A stretch of 64,000 bases of DNA from Patagioenas fasciata (lineage: Eukaryota > Chordata > Aves > Columbiformes > Columbidae), in the NCBI RefSeq assembly GCF_037038585.1, contig NC_092526.1, positions 33,927,501 to 33,991,500 on the forward strand, given 5' to 3'. Below the pieces are notes generated by a model that worked only from the letters and a program-made list of their open reading frames with translations, was not told the origin of the DNA and searched no databases. Made by a program: the position numbers and the translations under genes. The number at the start of each line of letters is the position of its first letter. Within the stretch, counting starts at the first letter, position 1. Positions 1-9,063 of this stretch are shown piece after piece.

Positions 1-3000
1 ACTAGTGTTTATGCCCATAAAACATGAGTTTGAAAGGATGCTCCTTAGATAAAGTCCACTTTCCTGCTAATTATAAACAACTGAGTCACCCTCATAAACA
101 GATTTGTCGGGTTCCTTCTTGGAAACACCAAGGGCAGGCAGTTCAAGTGTAATATCACTGATCTGGCGCTGCTGCCATACCTGGAAAATAGATTGTCTTT
201 AAGTTGATTTACGTTAAACCAGCAGGTTCATAAGGAAAGCTGGTTAGTGCTGGTCAGAGCTGTCTCTGCATAGCCACCCATTGCCCAGGGGAAGGAAAGA
301 GGAGTCATCAAGATGGGGGAATGCTGGTGTCTGGCTGACAATACAATTTCCTGGGTGCAGCGATGCTTAATCCTCCATTAGAGAGTGAGAAATGATCTGT
401 GTCCTGGCTGTTTCTGTACTCACCTTCTAGGTAAGTGTAAGACCAGGCAAGTCTGCCCAAAGTATCTGCTGCTAGACACAGCTGTCACAAAATATTAAGC
501 CATAGCTGGAGACTAAATCCACCAACAGGATTTTTACAATTGAAGAGAAATGCTTATCTTGACTATTCTGTCTCTTTATATTGAATCTGAGCAGGTTCAG
601 CTTTCCCTGCTCCTTGGTGTCACCTCTAGGCATGAGTACAGGACTTGTAATACCACAGCTGTTCCCTGGCCTGCTCCCTAAATTGCCAAGTTATTTTTTA
701 TTGGGATCAAACTAAAAAGCCCCCAAATCCAGCATTTAAACAGTCCCAGTCAGGTGACACATCAGCCTTTCAAAGCCTGCAAGGGAAAATTTGCCAAAGT
801 TATTTTGCACAGGAAACATCAGTGACTTCTTCAGAGTTCTGAGTTTGCAGTGAGATAAATCAAACTTATTCTAGTAATGCCAACAGGAGCTTTCTGGCAC
901 ACAAAAAACAAACAAACCACAAAAAACCAAGCCACAAAAACAAACCCAAAAACAACCACCAAAAACCCCCACCAAAAATACAACCAGAACGAAAGCGGTG
1001 TTTCCCCTAAATTCTATTTTCCATCAAATGAGAATAAAGTCACTTGTTTTGCTTCCTCGCCACTCCCCTCAGGTGGAAAGGGAGACTCACCCTCTGCCTC
1101 TTAACATGGAAAAGAAATTGCTTCAAATGAACTTCGGCAAAACTCCCTGTCTGTAGTAGGTGTTTGCTAGTATGAAAAGTTTGCAAAGAAATTCCTATCA
1201 ATGGCAGTAGTTCTCAGGCTTTGTTCCGGTGTCAGTGCAATCTTCTAGGGTTAAACAGAGATCAGCAGAATGAAATAATGAGAAACTGAGTTTAAGAGTG
1301 TTTTTCATGCAGCTTCTTGCTTCCCTGTAGAGTTTTAGGGCTTATATCATCTACAATAGCTAACGTTACTGCCCAGAAAGGATACTAGTCATTTCCAGGT
1401 GTACCAAGAGGCAAAGATAAGTAATTAGTACCATAAGGAGCACCCCTACACCATGCCACAAGATTTATCTTTTTCCCCGCTTAAAAAATATAACCCACCC
1501 CTGACTAGCTGTTCTGCGCGAACTGTGATCCCACTCTTCATCACTGGGCTGTACTAGCTGGGAGACAAGATTTTACCCCTGGGTTTTAAGGGGGTGAAAG
1601 CCCATCTCATGTAGAAGAAAAAAAACGTTCTCATCTGCAGATACAGACCCAGGTTCAGCCAGCACTGAGTAACGCTCTCAGTGACAGCCTGCTTTGATAA
1701 CAGCTCAGGGAAGGGAGGACAATTAAAGGACTGGAGCCTGCTGGACTGCAGGGGAAAGACAGCTAAAACAAAGGAGACACGTGAGATGAGCAGCATGAAG
1801 GAACAAAAAGGTTTTGTCAGACAAGGGAGCTGCAGGGCTCCCTGGGCTGGGAGCTACATTACTAACACTGCTGTTAGGTGTCTGTATGAAGATACTTCTT
1901 GCTCATCTGCAAATTCTGTGTGTGAAACTCCTGCAAGCCCCAGGTGGAAACTGAAGTAATTGCACCAATTCTGCATTAAAAGTCTTGCAGACCAGGCTGA
2001 CCAGGGCTTTCTTCAAAAGTATGTGAAAAGAAGCACCCCACACTAGCAGCGTTCACCCCAACACGCGAGGCTCTTTGTCCAGCATGCAATAGCAGCAAGA
2101 GGGTTAGGACACACAGGCAGTGACCGACAGCAGGATGCTAACGTTTCAGCATCCTTCACAAGGCTCCTCTATTGCTTTTGAGTGTTAGAAGATCAGATCT
2201 ATCTAGGAGGCACATCCCATCTCTGTGCACAGCAGATACAGGCTTGCTTGTGGCATATTTCCCCTTTGCTGCTGCATGTGAGGTGAAATAAGTGCATGAG
2301 AGGTCATCTCATATGCTTCTCCTGCTCCATTCAATACCCCATGACCCTTGGTGTCGTCAAGCTCAGCATGAATCTCCCTCTCTTCTGCATAGCTCTCCAC
2401 TAGAGCTTTGCGTTTTTAGAGGAGAAGCTCTGCAAGGAGTAGCCAAGGCAAAGCTCTGGTTGGCTGCAAGACAGTGTTATTCACCACTCTGCAGTGACAG
2501 CTCCCTCCAACAGTGAGGCAGTATCACTTCCTGAAGATCAAGGCTGGGAGAAAGGGAAAGATGCCACCCAGGAGCATTCACATCCACTGCTATCTTCCCA
2601 GGGTACAGCCAATGCTCCACAGTGACTCTCTTCAAGCCAGGCTTGAGGCGACCACTGTTATTTTGGGCTGTGCTCCTCCACTGTCCCAGGTCACCACTCA
2701 GTGTAGCTCCACCCCGAGTAATGCAGAGTCCCTCTTCATGGTGCAACAGTCACAAGGGCATGAGACCTCGCAGGCTTGTTCTATCCAGGGTTTCCTAATC
2801 CACAGCGGAGGAGCATGTGCTGTCTGCTTTGTGTGATACTGTCCTCAATGGTGCTTGAGTCAGGTCCTCTCACTCCTGCTTTTTCACCCTGGCAAGCAAC
2901 ATGTTGACTTGAAATGGTGCTGCCACAAAGTCTATCAGCTCTTGAGGTCCCCTGGCCCTGTCTTCAGCAAGCTGGTTGCAGCATCACCTCCATGCCTGAG

Positions 3001-3430
3001 TTATGCTCTTCTAACCAAGATCCACAATAAGAGTGGAACATCAGTCTAAGGAACATCAGCCTCTTTGACAGGACTTTGGGCAATGAGAGATGCTCAAGAG
3101 CAAGGCATACCCTTTAAGTGTTGTGATTCTACCATTAACTGTCTCCAGAAAGTTAAAGGAGAATACAGCCTATCTGATCTCCTTGTCTACATTCAAGGCG
3201 GCCTCTTGCATCAAGTTGCTTCCTAAACACCTCCACCCTCTGGTCATAACTGACAATGGGAGATGGTTTGATGGATTAAATTTGATTCAGGATATTAATT
3301 TTGTTCTTGCTTATTTTGAGGTTAAACCCCACCTGCCCCACTGCCACTGGTCAGGAGTTGATGCAGGAGGCTTAGCTGGTGGACCTGGGATCGCTGCAGT
3401 GTGTTTTGAATGCAATTGGTTTCCTTGCAG
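1..3430. other. Upstream flank of RAB17, no coding exon recognised
   Basis: No conserved protein-coding exon is visible here on either strand. The stretch must contain the RAB17 promoter and any non-coding first exon, because the first coding exon opens right behind a splice acceptor at 3429-3430. A strong donor-like site (CTAG followed by GTAAGTG) lies at 431-437 and could end such an exon, but nothing else supports it. An A/C-rich low-complexity tract sits at about 898-982. By human synteny LRRFIP1 should start to the left on the opposite strand; none of its coding sequence is recognisable here. Confidence 0.6.
898..982. repeat. A/C-rich low-complexity tract (AAAC/AACC type)
   Basis: About 85 bases made almost only of A and C, with units such as AAAC, AAAAACC and CACC in no strict period. 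An ORF through it is rich in K, T, N and Q purely because of base composition, so it is not a gene. Similar tracts recur elsewhere in the window, in both orientations. Confidence 0.85.
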
Positions 3431-3590
3431 GGCATGGCACAGAAAGTAATACCAAACACCTCCCTGGAAGGGATTCATCCCACCTACATCTACAAGGTGG
3501 TTCTGCTGGGGAACACATCAGTGGGAAAATCAAGCCTTGCCTACCGATATGTGAAAAATGACTTCAAGGAGTCACTGCCAACCGTGGGAT
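3431..3590 (+). CDS. RAB17: RAB17 first coding exon
   Basis: The acceptor TTCCTTGCAG ends at 3430. The start codon is at 3434-3436 with G at +4. The exon encodes residues 1-52, including the P-loop and the switch I Thr in PTVG. It ends in phase 1 before GTGAGT at 3591. The N-terminal 18 residues ahead of the beta-1 strand are not conserved with mammals, as expected for a Rab. Confidence 0.95.
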
Positions 3591-5548
3591 GTGAGTGAGT
3601 AGCTTCAGTAGCTTGATGGCTCTGGACAAGAGACCAGGCCTGGTGCCCTTCCTTGCAGCGGGGTGGGATGCAGGAGAACAGGTTGGTATATTCTGCAGTA
3701 GCACAGACCCAGTTTTGAACATGATACAGACTTACCCCAGAGCCAGACCTCCCCTGTCACTCTCACCTTCAGATCTCTGCAGCCCATTTTCCTCAACACC
3801 AGACTGTTAGCAAAGCCACATGCAACCTGCACAGGTTTGGTTTCTTGTGCACTAGAGCACTGTTACCAGCCCTTGGGATGGATTTGACCTCATGGCAGTG
3901 GATTGGAGCTCTCTGCCCTTGCTGCAAGTGAACACGCACCCTGCATCTTGCTTGCAGGCTCATTCTTCACACAGACGCTCAACTTAGAGGTAGCCACCAT
4001 CAGGTTTGAGATCTGGGACACCGCAGGCCAGGAAAAGTACCACAGTGTCTGCCACCTCTACTACCGGGGCGCCCACGCCGCTCTCCTCGTTTACGACATC
4101 ACTAACAAGGTAAAGCAGGGGATGCTGATCCTGTTCCTGCTGAGCTACAGCAGCACTGACAGGGCAGAGGTGTCTAGATGATGGTGTTTGTCTTCGGCAG
4201 AGCAGAAAGCAGTACACGAGCACCACTTGAGAAGATGAACGTACCACCTGGGATGTGCCAGGGGCTGTCCCTGCCTGTGTGTGACCCAACCACCACCCCA
4301 GGGGTGATTTCTGCTGCCATGCAGAAAGGCTGCATCCCATCCAAGGCTGATTTATCCCTGAAGGTGTTTGAGGGCCAGTGACCTGTTTCCCTGAGAGAGG
4401 GGGCAATCGAAGAACCCCCACCATATCTCTTCCATCCCCTTTGTTTTAGTGCCACCTGTCCAGGTTTGCTATGCCTGAGATGAAGGGATTAAAACAAAAC
4501 CAGATCCCTGGGTGATTTTTGTCTCCATCTCTCCAGGAAACACTCAACAGAGCAAAGCTCTGGCTGACTGACCTAGAGAAGGAATTCCTTCCTGATGAAA
4601 TCGTCATTGCTTTGGTGGGCAACAAGACAGACCTTGCTGCTGAGCGAGAAGTTGCCACTGAGGTGAGTGCATGTGGTGAGCCCCCAGATCCACTCATCAC
4701 CCCCTCGCCAGCAAGCACTGGGTTATGTCATAGCAAAGCTGAGAGTTTAAAAGGCTTTTGGACAACTCTAAAGTCCCCCTACAGTTACTTACCTGCCATG
4801 AAATGCCACCATAACTGAACAACTAGCCCCAGAGACGGCTGGGGGAATAACTCTGCTTGTCTCCACCCAGGAGGGGGAAGAATTTGCAAGGACCAAAGGC
4901 CTCCTGTTCATGGAGACATCTGCAAAATCCAACCACCAAGTAAATGATATCTTTATGGCTGTAGGTAAGTTGTGTGATGGCTCTCAATGAGAGACAAAGT
5001 GGCTGAACCACAGGCCCCAAACCTCTGCTTTGAGGCTGCAAACACCTTCTTCCCCCCCTCAAAGATGACCCTCTTCATTGCTCATGCTTGCCACCAAGGT
5101 TTGATTCCCAGCTGGTCCAGCCTGGCAGCTGCACTGTGCCTGGCAGCTTCAAGGTTCACTGCCACAACAACCCATGGTTTCAGTGCAGCATGTCACTCCT
5201 CTCAAGGCAGAAGGACAGACAGATCCATCTCAGGATGCTCCAACATAAGAGGTGGATTTCAAGCCCTCTCTCAAAGCCACAATTTTCTTTTGCTTTAGTA
5301 TCCAGTCTAGGTGTAATGTCCCCAGTGTAGCTGTTCAGTGGCTCTCCTGGGGTAGGACAGTACAACCATCACATTCTACTCCACCAGCGGAAGAACTGAG
5401 CCTTATCTGTCTCACTTTGTGTTTCTTCCTAGCCCAAGAGCTCCTGCAGCGGGAACAAGAGAAGGCATCCAACCTATCCCCTTCCCGTGGGAAGTCAGCA
5501 GTTGATCTGGGACAGAGCAGGGTGAGGACTGGGTGTTGCCGACTGTGA
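3434..5548 (+). CDS. RAB17: RAB17, Rab family small GTPase (five coding exons, 214 aa)
   Basis: Rab17 is a membrane-anchored GTPase of recycling endosomes in polarised cells, also linked to dendrite growth and melanosome release. The coding exons join as 3434-3590, 3958-4109, 4537-4662, 4871-4964 and 5433-5548, all GT/AG with matching phases. The protein shows the P-loop GNTSVGKS (residues 26-33), switch I Thr50, WDTAGQE (72-78, catalytic Gln77), NKTD (132-135) and ETSAK (160-164). It ends in GCCRL, with Cys211/Cys212 as the expected double geranylgeranylation site. Stretches such as [10 protein letters not shown] and AALLVYDIT are near-identical to human RAB17 (212 aa). The start is the ATG three bases inside the exon, as in the mammalian protein; upstream codons are intronic. 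The neighbour PRLH is convergent. Other Rabs are unlikely given the Rab17-specific [10 protein letters not shown] segment and the synteny. Confidence 0.97.
3958..4109 (+). CDS. RAB17: RAB17 coding exon 2
   Basis: It begins after the acceptor at 3956-3957 and completes Cys53. It encodes the switch II motif WDTAGQEK and the LLVYDIT strand, and ends in phase 0 at AAG before GTAAAG. 152 nt. Confidence 0.96.
4537..4662 (+). CDS. RAB17: RAB17 coding exon 3
   Basis: 126 nt, phase 0 at both ends, between CTCCAG and GTGAGT. It carries the guanine-specificity motif NKTD. The sequence [10 protein letters not shown] matches the human WLKDLEEEL helix. Confidence 0.96.
4871..4964 (+). CDS. RAB17: RAB17 coding exon 4
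   Basis: 94 nt, from acceptor CCACCCAG to donor GTAAGT at 4965. It encodes the ETSAK base-recognition loop and ends in phase 1. Confidence 0.95.
5433..5548 (+). CDS. RAB17: RAB17 last coding exon with prenylation motif
   Basis: It begins after the acceptor at 5431-5432. It encodes AQELLQR, then a hydrophilic hypervariable tail, then the C-terminus CCRL and TGA. CCxx ends are substrates of Rab geranylgeranyl transferase. The human end is also CCxx (CCAH), so the motif is kept while the last two residues differ. Confidence 0.95.
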
Positions 5549-5960
5549 GAACAGGCAGCTCTGAATGCCAGTGGTGGCTGGATAAGGTCTGCAAGAGGAG
5601 CAATGACAAATCTGGGGCTTCAGAAGCACAGAGACAGCTCACCTCAATCACCATCCTACCTGGAGCAAGGTCAGAGCCCATCTTGGGGGCACAGGGCCTC
5701 TTCAGCCTTCCAGCACTGGCTTCCTCCAAGAGGTAAAGCCCAGGGGTTTCTTCCATCAAGTTTCTGCTTCCAGAGAAGAGCATGACCCTCTGGCACTGCT
5801 GCCACCACCTGTGACTGATGACACCTCCCCAGCCCCAGATGCATGTCATGTCCCTCCCATCCCATCTGAAAAGGGAGGATTTAGCTTTCTGGAGCAAGGC
5901 AGGTGCATCCTGATGGCTTTACACCCAGGCTGCAAATAAAGAGACTATTGCTCTAGAGGT
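5549..5960 (+). other. RAB17: RAB17 3' UTR
   Basis: Sequence from the RAB17 stop codon to roughly 20 bases past the AATAAA at 5935-5940. No coding potential is recognised. The exact cleavage site cannot be read from the sequence. Confidence 0.75.
5935..5940 (+). terminator. RAB17 poly(A) signal AATAAA
   Basis: Canonical AATAAA 387 bases after the RAB17 stop. A T/G-rich tract follows at 5962-5993, fitting a downstream GU-rich element. Confidence 0.8.
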
Positions 5961-5961
5961 G

Positions 5962-5993
5962 TGTTTTTGTTTGTTTGGTTGGTTGGTTTTTTT
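5962..5993. repeat. T/G-rich low-complexity tract
   Basis: About 32 bases of GTTT/GGTT units directly downstream of the RAB17 poly(A) signal. The core TTGTTTGGTTGGTTG also occurs at 23541-23555. Confidence 0.75.
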
Positions 5994-7234
5994 CCTGACC
6001 TGGATGTCATCCTGCAGGCAGGGACCACAGGAAGCCCAGAGGCAGCAGGGCCCAGAGCCAGTACTCCCCTTGTTGGACCCATTTGAGCCCTGATTGCCTG
6101 GGACCGCGCTGCAGGGTGGAGACTCAGCCCATCCTCTTGAGAAGTCACTGATTTATCACCAACACAAGAGCCAGATCTGTGCACAGAGCAGGGCCAAAGC
6201 AAATGCCAGGTGTCATGGTACCCTGTGCCTTGCTGGGCCTCCCCTCTCTGCATTATACATGTTACACTGCAGGAATGTGCCTTGGCTGGAAGAGAAGGTG
6301 GGAGCTATGCTACGAGGCATCACAGGGCTTCTGCAGCCTTCAGCCACTGCACCAATACAGCCCATCCAAGCTGCAGGAAGGAAAGAACTGTCACTTGTAC
6401 CAGGAAAGATGCTCTCTCACCTGCTCCATCCCAGAGCACCTGAGCTGCCTCCAAAAGCATGCCAGTGCCCAGCAAGACCAGGAGCTGCTGGGTTCCAGGG
6501 AGATACTGCCTTTTCCAGGACACCTATGGTAATTCCAGCAAGGCTGTGGGCAAAGAGCAGCACTACTCATCCCATCACAGGGCAACGCAGTTGTTGGTTC
6601 TTTTGAGACATGACTCGACAGAGACTACAGGGGCAAGGCTTGACTAGGCTGAGCTTGGCCACAAGGCAGCAGACACCCTCAAAGATGCTCTCCATGTTGA
6701 GGAGGGAACCACAACACCCTTTGCCCAGGTTTGCCAAGTCAGGTCGCACCCAAAGGATCCCCCCAGCACCCCGCACCACCCAGGAACACCCACCTGTGAT
6801 GCTTCCCTAAGGCTGAGCTGTCTCAGGGCAGAACAGGAGCTCCTTCCCAGCAAGAAAGAGGAGCTGTTGCCTTCTGCTGCCTAAATCCCCTTCCTTATGG
6901 CAGCTGAGAGGCAGGGATGCTAATCGCCACTCATCTCCTACACCTGCCCCCTCCCCACACAGCTCCAGACACCCAGTGCTGGGCCAGGAGTGGCAGGCAT
7001 GGATGCTATGGGCTGGGGTTCACCCTTCCCTGTGGTCCCTCTCGCCCCCAAACTGGAGAGTGGAGAAAATGGTCTTGCTTGGGGACACAGGTGCTGCACT
7101 GCACACACCACCAGGGCAAGATGCAAAACTGTGGCAAGAACAGCAATTTTTGGAGGTGCATCCCCACGTGTACGACTCACTGCAGCCCCCTGTGACCTCC
7201 TGTGATGCGTTTCAGAGCAGAGAGTCTGGGACAC
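5994..7234. other. Spacer between the convergent RAB17 and PRLH genes
   Basis: About 1.2 kb lying between the two poly(A) sites. No exon, repeat family or RNA gene was recognised. Open frames here share no motif with a known family. Confidence 0.6.
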
Positions 7235-7254
7235 GGGCTGAGAGGAGAAGGGCT

Positions 7255-7260
7255 TTTATT
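7255..7260 (-). terminator. PRLH poly(A) signal AATAAA
   Basis: Minus-strand AATAAA begins only 11 bases after the PRLH stop codon, giving a 3' UTR of roughly 30-40 bases. Confidence 0.85.
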
Positions 7261-7271
7261 GTTGGCTCATC

Positions 7272-7444
7272 TCAGGGACTCCGCTCCTTCCGGGCGGGCT
7301 GGGGATGCAGGTGGGAGGGGCCACAGGCTTGCCATCGGCCAGCCCCCCCGGGATGGGTGCCTTCGCCCAGGGCTCGCCGCCTTCCGAACCGCCCCACTGG
7401 CCTGATCCCGCGCCCCGTGTACCAGGAGGGGTCGATGTCAGGGT
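7272..7444 (-). CDS. PRLH: PRLH exon 3: RFamide end of the peptide and precursor tail
   Basis: After the acceptor at 7446-7445 it completes Asn, then encodes PDIDPSWYTG and RGIRPVGRF-GRRR, then a basic tail ending KERSP and TGA at 7274-7272. The exon is GC- and CpG-rich compared with its flanks. Confidence 0.95.
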
Positions 7445-7821
7445 CTGCAAGGCAAAAGCCAAGAAACTGTCAGGGGATGATGCAGGGGGCGGACACGGAG
7501 GTGGGACAGGACATTGCACCGAAGGGTGGGGGGCATGATAAACCCCAGGGGAGTGGGAAAACGACTGGGGGGGGGGGGGGGGGTGGGTATAAAAGCTGCT
7601 GCAGCTGCTGTTTCAAAGCAAACCTTTGCTTCTGCATAGAGACCCCTCGTTCCCCCATATGCAGCTGAGCCTGGGAATGCAGAAGGGGCTGGGGGGAGTC
7701 CCTTACTCCTGCTCTCCTTACTCCTGATTTCCATGGAGCGCTCGTAGACACGGCTGTGGGTGACAGGCAGGGTCAGGCAGGTGAGCAGCAGGCACAGGAG
7801 GCAGGCGGCCCCCAGCTTCAT
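7272..7821 (-). CDS. PRLH: PRLH, prolactin-releasing peptide precursor (two coding exons, 90 aa)
   Basis: This encodes the secreted precursor of prolactin-releasing peptide, an RFamide neuropeptide that acts on the GPCR PRLHR in feeding, stress and pituitary control. Coding exons 7821-7722 and 7444-7272 join in phase 1 with GTAAGG and a CCTTGCAG acceptor. Residues 1-22 form a signal peptide with a LLCLLLTCL core. Cleavage is expected before SRVYERSMEIR. A 31-residue peptide follows, ending in GIRPVGRF and then G-RRR, the usual amidation and dibasic cleavage signal. The bird and human peptides share SMEIR, the PDI-P-WY pattern and the RGIRPVGRF end. A 34-residue basic, proline-rich tail follows the RRR. 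The start is the ATG giving MKLGAACLL, matching mammalian MK; upstream in-frame ATGs fall in the intron. The related C-RFa (PrRP2) peptide is the alternative, but SMEIR and the location beside RAB17 favour PRLH. Confidence 0.96.
7567..7587. repeat. Poly(G) run in PRLH intron 2
   Basis: 17 consecutive G on the + strand, then T and GGG. On the PRLH sense strand this is a C-tract about 120 bases upstream of the acceptor. It can form a G-quadruplex or i-motif, and its length is likely variable and error-prone in assemblies. Confidence 0.95.
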
Positions 7822-7909
7822 TCCCGGCACTCTCTGGTCGTGGTGGCTTGGCCCCAAAGCCCCCTGGTGCTTCCTGCTGGTGCCACGAAGACAGAGGCTT
7901 CTGATGCAG
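7722..7909 (-). CDS. PRLH: PRLH exon 2: 5' UTR end, signal peptide and start of the peptide
   Basis: The acceptor CTTCCACAG is read on the minus strand and ends at 7910. 88 nt of 5' UTR without another ATG precede the start codon at 7821-7819. The exon encodes the signal peptide and the first 11 residues of mature PrRP, and ends in phase 1 before GTAAGG at 7721. Confidence 0.92.
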
Positions 7910-8857
7910 CTGTGGAAGCAAAGGGGTTTGGCCATCACAGAGACACCCCGCTTGGGTTAGAGGCTCGCAGGGTGAGCCCCCCATCAGGAGGAGAAGGCTG
8001 TGATGGAGGGGATGGGGCAACTGCATCACTGCTGCCGTGGGGCTGTTGTTCCCATCACAGCATCCCCGGGCCAGCTGTGATTGCAAAGAGCTTGGGGCAG
8101 CTTCGTCAAAACCCAGGGGTTTTGCTGAGACTGATAGCTCAAGGGAAAATCTCCTCTGCAGATATGAGTTGTACAAATCTCCTGTTAAATAAAATAGCTT
8201 TTTGTCCTAGCCTAGTGCCTTAGGCCAGGCCTGGCATCACCTTTTCTGGCTGGGACCCCTAGCACGCCCACGGTGATGGAGCTCTGCAGCCCAGGAGATG
8301 GGGAAAAAGGCCAACGCCGAAATGTGGGGCTGGAGGCACAAATAGGTTTTGCTGCCAGATACTGGGTGATGGATAGACCGTGGCCACCTCTGCGCCCTCA
8401 GCACCCATCCCGGGAGCCAGCTGCTGAAAGGATGAACCCAGACCACCCTGTAAGATGCTTTATAGCATCAAGACAGTGAGAGGGACTGTGTGGGGCAGGC
8501 TGAGTGCCGAGCTTGATTTCTGCAACCACCTGCAATGGGGGAGCTGGGCAAGGTGCTGAAGTCAGAGAGCAGCGTTAAGCAGGACAGAGTGGGCACAGCA
8601 GAAGCTTATCGCCAGGGACTTCTGCAAAGTAGAAGTTTTCAGCGTGCTGGGCAGGAGCCAGTCTGGGCTCCTGAGAACTCAGATTTGCTCTGGCCGCTGA
8701 CTTTTTACAATCCCCTTTTGGAAACACCCCCCTCAACTGGCTGGACAGACACAAAGACATGCACATGCAGGCAAAGCAGCGCACAGGAAATTACCCAACA
8801 ACAAAAGCATCACGAGAGGGAGAGAAAAGCAGCGCTCCCCTGTGCTGGAGCTCCACT

Positions 8858-8925
8858 TACCGCGGCGAGGTGAGACGAGGTGCTCGTACGTTGTCCCGCT
8901 GAGCCCAGCAGCCACCGTCTGAGCC
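8858..8925 (-). other. PRLH: Putative non-coding first exon of PRLH
   Basis: On the minus strand a donor GCG followed by GTAAGTGG lies with its GT at 8857-8856, and a TATA-like box is about 20-30 bases upstream of a start near 8925. The exon contains no ATG and would splice to 7909, giving a 5' UTR of roughly 155 nt. The start position is inferred from the TATA spacing only. Confidence 0.6.
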
Positions 8926-8945
8926 AGAGTCCCTTCTGGTCCCCG

Positions 8946-8953
8946 TTTTTATG
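8946..8953 (-). promoter_or_regulatory. TATA-like box of PRLH
   Basis: Minus strand CCATAAAAACGG gives a CATAAAAA core, placed correctly relative to the putative first exon. No competing TATA box is seen nearby. Confidence 0.6.
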
Positions 8954-8966
8954 GCCGGTTTCATGC

Positions 8967-8974
8967 TGATGTCA
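8967..8974 (-). promoter_or_regulatory. CRE-like site upstream of PRLH
   Basis: TGATGTCA on the + strand differs from the CREB palindrome TGACGTCA at one base. It lies about 15-20 bases upstream of the TATA-like box. CREs are common in neuropeptide promoters; function here is inferred. Confidence 0.45.
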
Positions 8975-9056
8975 GAGGCGAGCCCCGGCAGTGACAGAGC
9001 CGGGGCATCTCCCCTCCCCGCCATCCCCTCTCATCAAATCAGCACAGGGATTTTCA

Positions 9057-9063
9057 TGACTCA
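9057..9063. promoter_or_regulatory. AP-1 site upstream of PRLH
   Basis: Perfect TGACTCA about 130 bases upstream of the inferred PRLH start. A 7-mer occurs often by chance; its place in the proximal promoter is the only support. Confidence 0.4.

Noticed and set aside
877-1104. Lys/Thr/Asn-rich short protein
   Set aside because: Translation of an A/C-rich low-complexity tract.
3090-3449. Open frame with a TDNG motif like a retroviral or transposon integrase
   Set aside because: Only four residues match, the rest has no catalytic spacing, and the frame overlaps the RAB17 exon in another phase.
6976-7668. 230-codon plus-strand open frame with a poly-Gly stretch
   Set aside because: It is antisense to PRLH exon 3 and its Gly run is the poly(G) tract.
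7438-7938. 166-codon minus frame starting MMAKPLCFH as a longer PRLH
   Set aside because: Its first part lies upstream of the acceptor at 7910 and the last part runs into the intron. The mammalian start and signal peptide match the internal ATG at 7821.
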